Part shown: positions 7,663 through 16,209 of the stretch, in pieces
Layout of the letters: each line of letters starts with the position of its first letter
Position numbering within the stretch: position 1 is the stretch's first letter
NCBI RefSeq assembly: GCF_012641335.1
Contig: NZ_JABAID010000002.1
Span: 62,001 to 126,000, forward strand
Direction of reading: 5' to 3'
Length of the DNA: 64,000 bases
From: Novosphingobium sp. ERN07
Lineage (GTDB): Bacteria; Pseudomonadota; Alphaproteobacteria; Sphingomonadales; Sphingomonadaceae
Notes under the pieces: model-generated
Told to the model about the DNA's origin: nothing
The model's database searches: none
The model's input: only the letters and a program-made list of their open reading frames with translations
Position numbers and translations under genes: made by a program

Positions 7663-10362
7663 ATGGCAATTCGCACATTCACCGCTGGTGCGGGCGCTTC
7701 GCTTGCAGCCATGACCGTCGCACTGGTGGCAAGTCCTGCTGTGGCGCAGGACGGTGCTGCTGAGGCGCAAGCTGCCCCCGAAGGCGAGCAGGCTATCGTC
7801 GTCACCGGTTTCCGCGCATCGCTGGCAACGGCCGTCAACACCAAGAAAACATCCGCTGTCATCGTGGAATCGGTTTCCGCCGAAGACATTGGCCGCCTGC
7901 CCGATGCGTCCATCGGTGAATCCATTGCCCGTCTGCCGGGCCTTACCACGCAGCGCCTGTTCGGCCGCGCCAATTCCATCGCCATTCGTGGATCGAGCGC
8001 GGACCTTTCGTCCACCACGCTGAACGGTCGCCCGCAAACCTCAACCGGTGAACAGCGCAACGTCGAATTTGACCAGTTCCCGTCGGAAATCGTCAGCCGC
8101 GTCGATGTGTACAAGGCACCTCAGGCCAACCTCGTCCATCAGGGGCTGGTCGGCACTGTCGATATCAAGACGATCCGCCCGCTCGAATTCGGCAAGGGCC
8201 TTATCTCGTTCGGCGGGCGCGGCACCTATGCCGATCTGGGCAAGGTGAATACCGATAGCAACGAGTTTGGCTACCGCGCCACCGGCACTTACGTCGGCCA
8301 GTTCATGGAAGATCGCCTCGGCGTGGCGCTGTCAGCGGCCTACACCGACGAACCCTATCAGGCGCAGGAATTCGAAGCATGGGGTTATGCCGATGGGCCG
8401 AACGGCACCAAGATCATTGGCGGCATGAAGCCTTTCGGTGTTTCCACCCAGCTTAAGCGCCTTGGCATTCAGGGCACCGTGCAGTTCCAGCCGGTGAACG
8501 AACTGATGTTCACCGTCGATGCCTTCTACGGCAGCTTCAAGGACAAGCAGATCAAGCGCGGCGTTGAGTTCCCGCTGATGTGGAGCGCCGCGCAGCTCTC
8601 GCCCACAGGCATTGAAACCAATGGCAACCTTATCAGCAAGGGCACGTTCACGGGCGTGGAGGCAGTGGTCAACAACCACGGCTACGAACGCAATTCGGAT
8701 ATCTTCTCAGGCGGTTTCAACGCGGCGTGGACTGGCGACGATGGCTGGTCGGCGTCGTTCGATTTCGGCTATTCCAAGACTGACCGCAACGAACTGACGC
8801 TTGAAACAAACGCAGGCACCGGGCCGGGCATGGGCGTCGGCGCGACCGACACGCTGACCTTCGTCAGCGGCCCGACCGGCACGCAGTTCATCAGCAATAC
8901 GCTGGACTATGGCAATTACAATTTCATCGTCCTCACCGATCCGCTGGGCTGGGGTGCAGGTGCGCCGCTCGGTTCGCAGGAAGGCTATTACAACGACCGC
9001 ATCATCGATGATGAGATCAAGAGCTTTCAGATCGAAGTCGGCAAGGAAATGGAAGGCAGCTTGCTGTCGAAACTCTCCGTCGGCACGGCTTATGTTGATC
9101 GCACCAAGGGCAAGACCCCGGTAGAGTATTTCCTGAACCTTGCGGGTGGCGCAAAATCGCTGGTGGTGCCCGAACAGTACCGCACGGGGGCAACCGATCT
9201 TTCCTTCATCGGTGCAGGCCCGATCATCGGTTATGATCCCTTCGAGATGCTGGAAGACGGCGTTTACGTAAAGACGCTGAACGCCAGCAAGGACGTTCCC
9301 GCCAAGGCCTATTCGGTGACAGAACGGGTCATGTCGATCTATATAAAGGGCGATCTCAAGGCCGCGTTTGGCGCTGTCGAGATGGACGGCAACATCGGCC
9401 TGCTTGCGCAAAACACCGAACAGAAGTCGCGCGGGTTCCAAAATCTTGCTTCGGCGAGCCTCGTGCCTGTCGTGCGCGGCGCGCGTTATTGGGATTTCCT
9501 GCCCAGTCTGAACCTTAACTTCCGTCTGCCCGGCGATTGGGTGGTGCGCGTGGCTGCGGCCCGCGAAATCCAGCGCCCGCGCTTCGAAGACATGAAGGTC
9601 AGCCTCGATTACAGCTATAACGTCAACAGCGGCGTCATCACCGGCAACGGCGGTAACCCGCAGTTGAAGCCCTATCGCGCCTGGGCGGCGGATCTGAACA
9701 TCGAAAAATACTTCGGCGGCAAGGGCTATCTGGGCCTCCAGATGTTCTACAAGAAGCTGGATAACTACATCTACAAGGACATCGTACCCTACGATTTCGC
9801 CGGGCTGCCGATTGTCGCGCCGGTGCCGATCACCAACTATGTCGGCACTCTGAACACGGCGGTCAACGGTTCGGGCGGTAAGCTCTATGGCCTTGAACTG
9901 GCGGGCACCCTGCCGTTCGATGTGATCACGCCCGCGCTCGAAGGTTTCGGATTTACCGGTGGTCTTGGCTATACCAAGACCTCGATCAAGCCGGGGCCGA
10001 ATGCGCAGTCGATGGACCTGCCGGATTATTCGCGCTGGGTTGGCTCGGGCACGCTCTTCTTCGAAAAGGGCGGTTTCAATGCCCGCGCCTCTGCGCGCTA
10101 CCGTTCGTCGTTCCAAGGCATTTTCGTCGGCTTCGGTGGCGAGCGCGAACTGCGCCGCGCGCTCAAGGAAACCATCGTCGATGCGCAGATCGGCTATGAT
10201 TTCAAGGCGAGCAGCCCGCTCAATGGTCTCTCGCTGTTCCTTCAGGGCCAGAACCTGACCGACGAACCGTTTGTTTCGGTGGACTCCGGCACCACGCTGC
10301 AAATTCGCAACTATCAGACCTATGGCCGCCGCTTCATGGCCGGGTTCAACTACAAGTTCTGA
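7663..10362 (+). CDS. TonB-dependent outer-membrane receptor (carbohydrate uptake)
   Basis: The 899-residue receptor belongs to the TonB/Xanthomonas-Caulobacter group. It has a signal peptide ending SPAVAQ, a TonB-box-like stretch EQAIVVTGFR, and a plug domain (residues ~45-160) with RLPDASIGESIARLPGL and IRGSSADLSSTTLNGR. A long beta-barrel follows and ends in a C-terminal phenylalanine (GFNYKF). ATG 7663 is preferred over an in-frame GTG at 7651 because GGAGTGAG sits at the right distance. It imports ligand across the outer membrane using the proton motive force through TonB-ExbBD, none of which lies in this window. The neighbouring GH13 and GH97 enzymes point to a malto-oligosaccharide or other alpha-glucoside; sucrose is also possible. 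No SusD partner is present. Confidence 0.93.
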   Translation: MAIRTFTAGAGASLAAMTVALVASPAVAQDGAAEAQAAPEGEQAIVVTGFRASLATAVNTKKTSAVIVESVSAEDIGRLPDASIGESIARLPGLTTQRLFGRANSIAIRGSSADLSSTTLNGRPQTSTGEQRNVEFDQFPSEIVSRVDVYKAPQANLVHQGLVGTVDIKTIRPLEFGKGLISFGGRGTYADLGKVNTDSNEFGYRATGTYVGQFMEDRLGVALSAAYTDEPYQAQEFEAWGYADGPNGTKIIGGMKPFGVSTQLKRLGIQGTVQFQPVNELMFTVDAFYGSFKDKQIKRGVEFPLMWSAAQLSPTGIETNGNLISKGTFTGVEAVVNNHGYERNSDIFSGGFNAAWTGDDGWSASFDFGYSKTDRNELTLETNAGTGPGMGVGATDTLTFVSGPTGTQFISNTLDYGNYNFIVLTDPLGWGAGAPLGSQEGYYNDRIIDDEIKSFQIEVGKEMEGSLLSKLSVGTAYVDRTKGKTPVEYFLNLAGGAKSLVVPEQYRTGATDLSFIGAGPIIGYDPFEMLEDGVYVKTLNASKDVPAKAYSVTERVMSIYIKGDLKAAFGAVEMDGNIGLLAQNTEQKSRGFQNLASASLVPVVRGARYWDFLPSLNLNFRLPGDWVVRVAAAREIQRPRFEDMKVSLDYSYNVNSGVITGNGGNPQLKPYRAWAADLNIEKYFGGKGYLGLQMFYKKLDNYIYKDIVPYDFAGLPIVAPVPITNYVGTLNTAVNGSGGKLYGLELAGTLPFDVITPALEGFGFTGGLGYTKTSIKPGPNAQSMDLPDYSRWVGSGTLFFEKGGFNARASARYRSSFQGIFVGFGGERELRRALKETIVDAQIGYDFKASSPLNGLSLFLQGQNLTDEPFVSVDSGTTLQIRNYQTYGRRFMAGFNYKF

Positions 10363-10372
10363 TGGCCCCCTC

Positions 10373-10400
10373 GAAGGAGGCGGTCCCTCCCGCCTCCTTC
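10373..10400 (+). terminator. Perfect 11-bp hairpin between TonB receptor and GH13
   Basis: GAAGGAGGCGG pairs perfectly with CCGCCTCCTTC across a 6-base loop, starting 11 bases after the receptor stop. No T-tract follows, so it may be a partial terminator or an mRNA 3'-end stabiliser that lets the receptor be made in excess over the downstream hydrolases, rather than a full stop. Confidence 0.6.
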
Positions 10401-10462
10401 ACCCTCTTGCTCTGAAGTGCCCGCAGAAGGCACAGTCCGGTGACCCCTGCGGGAGAACGCGC

Positions 10463-12337
10463 GTGTCAGCTACGCAATGTAGAAAAATCAGAGGAGCGGC
10501 CGGTTGGCTGCTCGCCCGCAAGCGCTTCATGGCATCGCTGCTCGCGCTTTCCACGGCGCAGCCTGCGCTGGCCGACGCGCCGCTGGCACAAGTCCGCGCG
10601 CGCCCTGCGGCGGGGGAGACAATCTACTTCCTGCTGCCAGACCGGTTCGAGAACGGTGATGCGAAAAACGATACCGGCGGCTTGAACGGCGACCGTTACA
10701 GGACGGGCTTCGATCCGTCCGCCAAGGGCTTCTACCACGGTGGCGATATCAAGGGCCTGGTGGCGCGGGTCGACTACCTGCAAGGCCTCGGCGCGACCGC
10801 GATCTGGGTTGCACCGGTGTTTCAGAACAAACCCGTGCAAGGCGCTCCCGGGCAAGAGAGCGCTGGCTATCACGGCTATTGGGTAACCGATTTCACCCGC
10901 ATCGATCCGCATTTCGGAACCAATGCAGAATTCAGGGCGCTGGTCGATGCAGCGCACGCGCGTGGGATGAAAGTCTACATGGACATCATCGCCAACCACA
11001 CCGCCGATGTGATCCGCTACAAGGAAGGGCAGTATAGCTATCGCGACAAGGCGAACTGGCCCTATTCGCGCAAAGGGGGCCTGAACGGTCCAACGATCAA
11101 TCCGGGTTTTGCGGGCGACGAGGATTCAAGCGCGGCGAATTTTGCTCGGCTTGTTGATCCCGGCGCGGCCTATACGCCGGTGGTCCCACTGGCGGAACGG
11201 AATGCAAAGACGCCCGTGTGGCTCAATAATCCGATCTATTATCACAATCGCGGCGATTCCACGTTTCGGGGGGAAAACAGCCGCTTTGGCGATTTCGCCG
11301 GGCTGGACGACCTCTTCACCGAACATCCTCGCGTGCGGGCAGGGATGATCGAAATCTACGCCGACTGGATCAAGCAGTTCGGTATCGATGGCTATCGCAT
11401 CGATACCGCCAAACATGTCGATTCCGGCTTCTGGCAGGCCTTCATTCCGGCCATGCTCGATACGGCAAGGCAGGCGGGCATTCCCAACTTCACGATCTTC
11501 GGAGAAGTCGCGCATGAAGGACCGGATCCCGGCACGATCGCGCGCTATACCCGGCGCGATGGCTATCCGGCCGTGCTGGACTTCGCATTTCAGGGCGCTG
11601 TGCGTGCGGTGCTGGGGCAGGGCAAAGGCACAGAGGTTCTGGCGGACATGTTCGACGGCGATGTGCTCTATGAAGGCGGTGAAGCAGCGGCGCTCGCCAT
11701 GCCGACGTTTCTGGGCAACCACGATATGGGCCGCTTCCCCATGTTGGTGCGCAAGGACAGACCCGGCATTTCGGATGCCGAATTGCTCGCCCGCACAGAA
11801 CTGGCGCATGTCATGCTTTTGACCCTGCGCGGATCTCCCGTCATCTACTATGGCGATGAACAGGGTTTCGTTGGCGATGGTCACGATCAGGACGCACGTG
11901 AAGATATGTTCGCCAGCCAAACGCCCAGCTACAATGACAACGTACTGCTTGGCACGAAGGCTACGACCGCCACGGCCAACTTCGATCCGGCGCACCCGCT
12001 CTACCGGCTGATCGCCACGCTGGCGCAGTTGCGCAAGGATCATCCCGCCCTTGCGCGCGGGCGGCAGGTTACGCGAACGTATTCAGAAGCGCCGGGGCTG
12101 TTTTCCGTATCCCGCTTCGATCCCGTCAGCGGTATCGAGTATCTGATTGCGTTCAACACCTCGGACAAATCGCTCCGCGCCCAAAGCGTGATTGGTGCGT
12201 CTGCAACAAGCCTTGAAAGCCTCTTCGGCCTTTGTCCGGTGCAGGTCAGCGCACCCGGTTCGGTCAGGGTCGATCTTCCCGCCTTCGGCAGCATGGTCTG
12301 CCGCGTCACTCCTTCCCCGGAAACCACGGCTCGATGA
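10463..12337 (+). CDS. Exported GH13 alpha-amylase-family enzyme
   Basis: The protein has 624 residues from a GTG preceded by GGGAGA with 6-base spacing; an internal ATG at 10529 is an alternative. The N-terminus is basic and then hydrophobic, ending PALADAPLAQ, so it is a secretion signal. The TIM-barrel carries the GH13 triad: nucleophile D314 (GYRIDTAKHVD), acid/base E348 (IFGEVAHEG) and D421 (LGNHDMGRF). A small all-beta C-terminal domain closes the protein. It probably cleaves alpha-1,4 glucosidic bonds of malto-oligosaccharides in the periplasm or at the surface. A hairpin separates it from the receptor, and its stop overlaps the next GH13 gene (ATGA). The exact specificity is unclear. 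Confidence 0.9.
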   Translation: MSATQCRKIRGAAGWLLARKRFMASLLALSTAQPALADAPLAQVRARPAAGETIYFLLPDRFENGDAKNDTGGLNGDRYRTGFDPSAKGFYHGGDIKGLVARVDYLQGLGATAIWVAPVFQNKPVQGAPGQESAGYHGYWVTDFTRIDPHFGTNAEFRALVDAAHARGMKVYMDIIANHTADVIRYKEGQYSYRDKANWPYSRKGGLNGPTINPGFAGDEDSSAANFARLVDPGAAYTPVVPLAERNAKTPVWLNNPIYYHNRGDSTFRGENSRFGDFAGLDDLFTEHPRVRAGMIEIYADWIKQFGIDGYRIDTAKHVDSGFWQAFIPAMLDTARQAGIPNFTIFGEVAHEGPDPGTIARYTRRDGYPAVLDFAFQGAVRAVLGQGKGTEVLADMFDGDVLYEGGEAAALAMPTFLGNHDMGRFPMLVRKDRPGISDAELLARTELAHVMLLTLRGSPVIYYGDEQGFVGDGHDQDAREDMFASQTPSYNDNVLLGTKATTATANFDPAHPLYRLIATLAQLRKDHPALARGRQVTRTYSEAPGLFSVSRFDPVSGIEYLIAFNTSDKSLRAQSVIGASATSLESLFGLCPVQVSAPGSVRVDLPAFGSMVCRVTPSPETTAR

Positions 12338-13956
12338 ACATTTCTCCGACGCAACAGACGCATGATACTATTCCGTGGTGGCGCGGGGCGGCGATCTATC
12401 AGATATATCCCCGCAGTTTCTGCGATTCCAACGGCGATGGCATTGGCGATCTGCCGGGCATCACGTCGCGCCTCGATCATGTCGCGCGGCTTGGCGTCGA
12501 TGCGATCTGGGTGTCGCCGTTCTTCACCTCGCCCATGCGCGATTTCGGCTATGACGTGTCCGATTACTGCGGCGTCGATCCGATCTTCGGGACACTCGCG
12601 GATTTCGAAAAGATGGTGGAGCGGGCGCACGAGCTTGGGCTGAAAGTCACCATCGATCAGGTCTATGCCCACACATCGGACCAGCACGCATGGTTCGAAG
12701 AAAGCCGTCAGGACCGCACCAATCCTAAAGCTGACTGGTACGTTTGGGCGGACCCGAAGCTCGACGGCTCGCCCCCGTCTAACTGGCAATCTGTCTTCGG
12801 CGGCCCGGCGTGGACGTGGGATGCGCGGCGGCGGCAGTACTATCTGCACAACTTCCTTTCGAGCCAGCCGCAGATCAATGCGCATAACCCGGATGTTCAG
12901 GCGGCGTTGTTGAATGTGATGCGGTTCTGGCTGGACCGGGGCGTCGATGGCTTTCGCTTGGACGCTCTCAATTTCCTGATGCACGACCCAACGATGCGCG
13001 ACAATCCGCCCGCGCCGGACGATGGCCGCCGCAAGACGCGACCGTTCGATTACCAGCTCAAGATCTACAACCAGTCGCACCCCGATATCATCACGTTCAT
13101 TCAGTGCATCAGGGCATTGTGCGATGAATATGGCGCGGTGTTCACTGTGGCTGAAGTGGGCGGCGATCTGGCCGAGACGGAAATGAAGGCGTTCACGGCG
13201 GGCGAGCAGCACCTGAACAGCGCCTATGGCTTTGATTTCCTGTATGCCGAGCAGCTTACGCCGAAGTTTGTGGAACAGGCGGTGGCGAAGTGGCCTGATG
13301 AGCCGGGGCTGGGCTGGCCGAGCTGGGCTTTCGAGAACCACGATGCGCCGCGCGCGGTTTCACGCTGGTGCAAGCCGGAGGAGCGCGAGGCGTTTGCCCG
13401 TCTGAAAGCCATGCTGTTCGCATCGCTGCGGGGCAACATCATCGTCTATCAGGGCGAGGAACTGGGGCTGGCCCAAGTCGATATTCCGTTCGAGCAACTT
13501 CAAGATCCCGAAGCCATCGCCAACTGGCCGCTCACGCTTTCGCGCGATGGCGCGCGCACGCCGATGCCTTGGATGGTGCAGTCGGGTGAGGGGGGCTTTA
13601 CGTCGGGCGTGCCGTGGTTGCCGCTGGGTGAGGAGAACCTTGCCCGCGCAGTGGACCGGCAGGAAGCAGATCCGAATTCACTGCTCAATCTGACCGCGGC
13701 GATGCTTCGTCTGCGACGCGATAACGCGGCATTGCGTCTAGGCACATTCGAAGTGCTTCATGCAGACGAATGCCTTCTTGCTATTCGCCGTGTTTCAGGT
13801 GAACAATCGATTGCAGGATTATTCAACCTGTCATCGGTTTCCGTGGTCTGGCCACAAGAGCTGGTGCGTGACGGCAAGCAAATCGCGTCGGTCAACGGCG
13901 CAAATGTGGGGCAGATTCCGCCATTCGGCGGGCTGCTGATCGAAGAGAGGATCTGA
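12334..13956 (+). CDS. Cytosolic GH13 alpha-glucosidase (oligo-1,6-glucosidase type)
   Basis: The protein has 540 residues from the ATG that overlaps the preceding stop. The opening WWRGAAIYQIYPRSFCDSNG is typical of exo-alpha-glucosidases of the GH13 oligo-1,6-glucosidase/sucrase group. The triad is D210 (GFRLDALNF), E274 (TVAEVGGD) and D337 (ENHDAPRAV). No signal peptide is seen, so it finishes the breakdown of imported alpha-glucosides to glucose in the cytosol, supplying the glucokinase encoded 6 kb downstream. Its stop shares bases with the GH97 start (TGATG). Maltose, isomaltose or sucrose hydrolysis are all possible within this group. Confidence 0.9.
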   Translation: MNISPTQQTHDTIPWWRGAAIYQIYPRSFCDSNGDGIGDLPGITSRLDHVARLGVDAIWVSPFFTSPMRDFGYDVSDYCGVDPIFGTLADFEKMVERAHELGLKVTIDQVYAHTSDQHAWFEESRQDRTNPKADWYVWADPKLDGSPPSNWQSVFGGPAWTWDARRRQYYLHNFLSSQPQINAHNPDVQAALLNVMRFWLDRGVDGFRLDALNFLMHDPTMRDNPPAPDDGRRKTRPFDYQLKIYNQSHPDIITFIQCIRALCDEYGAVFTVAEVGGDLAETEMKAFTAGEQHLNSAYGFDFLYAEQLTPKFVEQAVAKWPDEPGLGWPSWAFENHDAPRAVSRWCKPEEREAFARLKAMLFASLRGNIIVYQGEELGLAQVDIPFEQLQDPEAIANWPLTLSRDGARTPMPWMVQSGEGGFTSGVPWLPLGEENLARAVDRQEADPNSLLNLTAAMLRLRRDNAALRLGTFEVLHADECLLAIRRVSGEQSIAGLFNLSSVSVVWPQELVRDGKQIASVNGANVGQIPPFGGLLIEERI

Positions 13957-16016
13957 TGCGGTACAATCTGACGTTTGCAGCGCCGCTGGCGCTGACCCTT
14001 TCGTGCGCCCTTGTTTCGCCTGCGCTGGCCCAAGAAAAGACGCAAGCGGTCACGGCATCATCGCCCGATGGTAGCCTGACGGTTTCAGTGACCACCGACA
14101 ACGACGGGCACCCGCTTTACAGCGTGACGCGCAAGGGCAAGCTGCTGCTCGGCTCTTCGATGCTGGGTTTCATCACCAGTGATGGCCCGACGATGCAGCG
14201 CGGGCAGAAGATCGTGGGCAGCGAAACGGCTTCTGGCAAGGAAACGTGGGAGCAGCCGTGGGGTGAGCGGCGCTATGTGACGGACAACCACAACGAACTG
14301 CTGGTCAAGTTCGAACAGGTGCCCGATTGGGGTGGTCGCCGCATGAACGTGCGCTTCCGCCTGTTCAACGACGGCATCGGCTTCCGTTATGAACTGCCCG
14401 AACAGGGCGCGATGAAAGTGATGAAAATCGCTGACGAACTGACCGAGTTCAACGTGGGCCAGAACGGGACCGCGTGGTGGATTCCGGGCGGCGAATGGAA
14501 CCGGTACGAGCAGGTCTATCAGAAGACGCCGATTGATAGCGTTTCCACCGCACACACGCCGATCACGATGAAGCTTGCGGACGGAACGCATCTTTCGTTT
14601 CACGAGGCGGCGCTGGTCGATTATTCGGGCATGTGGATTAAGCGGCAGACCGTCACGTCTTTCCGCGCCACGCTGGCCCCATCGTCCAATGGTCCGAAGG
14701 TGACGCGCGCGCTGCCGTTCAACACGCCGTGGCGCACGATCCGCATTGCCGACAGCGCCAAGGGACTGGTTGAAAACGATCTGGAACTAAACCTCAACGA
14801 GCCGAACAAGATCGGTGACGTGTCCTACTTCAAGCCGATGAAATATATCGGTATCTGGTGGGGCATGATCCGTGGCGACTGGTCGTGGGCGGAAGGACCG
14901 ACCCACGGCGCGACGACCGCGCGCACCAAGCAGTACATCGACTTTGCCGCAAAGCACGGCTTCGGCGGGGTGCTGGTGGAAGGCTGGGACACGGGCTGGA
15001 ACGGCACGTGGTTCGGCAGTGGCAAGGATTTCAGCTATACGCAGGCCACGCCCGATTTCGATCTGGAAGCGGTGACGAAATATGGCGCGACGAAGGGCGT
15101 CATGCTGATCGGCCATCACGAAACCGGCGGCAATATCGCAAACTACGAAGCGCAGCTTGACGATGCGATGAATCTCTATGACCGACTTGGCGTGCGCGCG
15201 GTGAAGACTGGATATGTGGCCGATGCGGGCGGCATTCTTGCGCCCGGCGATGCCCCCGGCACCTACCGGATGGAGTACCATGACGGGCAACGGCAGGTGC
15301 AGCACCATCTGAAGGTGGTGGAAACCGCCGCGAAATATCACATTGCCATCAATGCCCACGAACCGGTCAAGGACACCGGTTTGCGCCGCACTTATCCCAA
15401 CTGGATCGACCGCGAGGGCGCGCGCGGCATGGAATACAATGCCTGGGGCCAGTTCGCCAACGGACCGGACCATGAGCCGACGCTGGTCTACACCCGGATG
15501 CTGTCTGGTCCGATGGACTACACCCCGGGCATCCTGAGCCTTGAAGGGGCCAACAAGGTGCCGCTGGCATCAACTCTGGCCAAGCAGCTTGGCCTCTATC
15601 TTGCGCTCTATTCCCCGATCCAGATGGCGGCAGATTTCATCGAAAGCCTTGAAGCGCATCCAAAGGAACTGGCCTTTATCAAGCAGGTGCCTGCGGACTG
15701 GGCGGAAAGCCACCTGATCGCCGGGGAAGTAGGCGACTTTGCGATATTCGCGCGCAAGGACCGCAACAGCGCAGACTGGTACGTCGGCGGGGTGAACGAC
15801 GCCACGGCACGCGATGTGGCACTGACGCTCGATTTCCTCGATCCCGGAAAGACCTATACCGCGACGGTGTGGAAGGACGGTGAAGGCGCGACTTACGAAA
15901 CCGAGGCGCGCCATCGCATCGCCTATGCAACGCTGACGGTGAAGAAGGGCGATGTTCTGCCCGCATGGCTTGCGCCGGGTGGCGGGCTTGCCGTGCGGTT
16001 GCAGCCGGGGAAGTAG
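13956..16016 (+). CDS. Exported GH97 alpha-glucosidase (SusB-like)
   Basis: The 686-residue protein has a clear signal peptide ending SPALAQEK. An N-terminal beta-sandwich is followed by a TIM barrel with the GH97 landmarks EGWDTGWNGTWFG, NAHEPVKDTG and REGARGMEYNAWG, then a short C-terminal beta domain (the last ~100 residues). Family members include inverting alpha-glucosidases, which use calcium, and retaining alpha-galactosidases; the conserved glutamates here favour the SusB-like alpha-glucosidase group, but that reading is tentative. It acts in the periplasm on oligosaccharides admitted by the TonB receptor. It is the last gene of the hydrolase operon, with a strong hairpin 24 bases after its stop. 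Confidence 0.88.
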   Translation: MRYNLTFAAPLALTLSCALVSPALAQEKTQAVTASSPDGSLTVSVTTDNDGHPLYSVTRKGKLLLGSSMLGFITSDGPTMQRGQKIVGSETASGKETWEQPWGERRYVTDNHNELLVKFEQVPDWGGRRMNVRFRLFNDGIGFRYELPEQGAMKVMKIADELTEFNVGQNGTAWWIPGGEWNRYEQVYQKTPIDSVSTAHTPITMKLADGTHLSFHEAALVDYSGMWIKRQTVTSFRATLAPSSNGPKVTRALPFNTPWRTIRIADSAKGLVENDLELNLNEPNKIGDVSYFKPMKYIGIWWGMIRGDWSWAEGPTHGATTARTKQYIDFAAKHGFGGVLVEGWDTGWNGTWFGSGKDFSYTQATPDFDLEAVTKYGATKGVMLIGHHETGGNIANYEAQLDDAMNLYDRLGVRAVKTGYVADAGGILAPGDAPGTYRMEYHDGQRQVQHHLKVVETAAKYHIAINAHEPVKDTGLRRTYPNWIDREGARGMEYNAWGQFANGPDHEPTLVYTRMLSGPMDYTPGILSLEGANKVPLASTLAKQLGLYLALYSPIQMAADFIESLEAHPKELAFIKQVPADWAESHLIAGEVGDFAIFARKDRNSADWYVGGVNDATARDVALTLDFLDPGKTYTATVWKDGEGATYETEARHRIAYATLTVKKGDVLPAWLAPGGGLAVRLQPGK

Positions 16017-16039
16017 GCCCCGACAGGCGTGTTTGGATT

Positions 16040-16081
16040 GCAGCCGATGATGGTGCAGTGCAAACCATCATCGGCTGCTTT
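16040..16081 (+). terminator. 15-bp hairpin terminator after the GH97 gene
   Basis: GCAGCCGATGATGGT (16040-16054) pairs perfectly with ACCATCATCGGCTGC (16064-16078) over a 9-base loop and is followed by TTT. It closes the glycosidase operon and insulates it from zwf. Confidence 0.8.
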
Positions 16082-16099
16082 GCCACGCATAGCTATCCT

Positions 16100-16111
16100 G
16101 CATACATATGC
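16100..16111 (+). promoter_or_regulatory. Candidate LacI-family operator upstream of zwf
   Basis: GCATACATATGC agrees with the two other sites at 9 of 12 positions and has the symmetric ends GCATA/TATGC. It lies about 99 bases upstream of zwf, just after the terminator. If real, it places the Entner-Doudoroff operon under the same regulator as the sugar uptake genes. Confidence 0.4.
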
Positions 16112-16209
16112 GTGCTGAACCTGCCGAACTTAGGGTCTAGGGCCACTGTGCAAGGCAGGGGTTCCGGCTGTTTTCAGCAGCCCGAAACGCCAAAGGGAGA
16201 ATTGCGTCG

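Noticed and set aside
8707..10302. 531-codon minus-strand open frame opposite the TonB receptor
   Set aside because: The receptor frame carries the signal peptide, plug and barrel motifs; the antisense frame has none.
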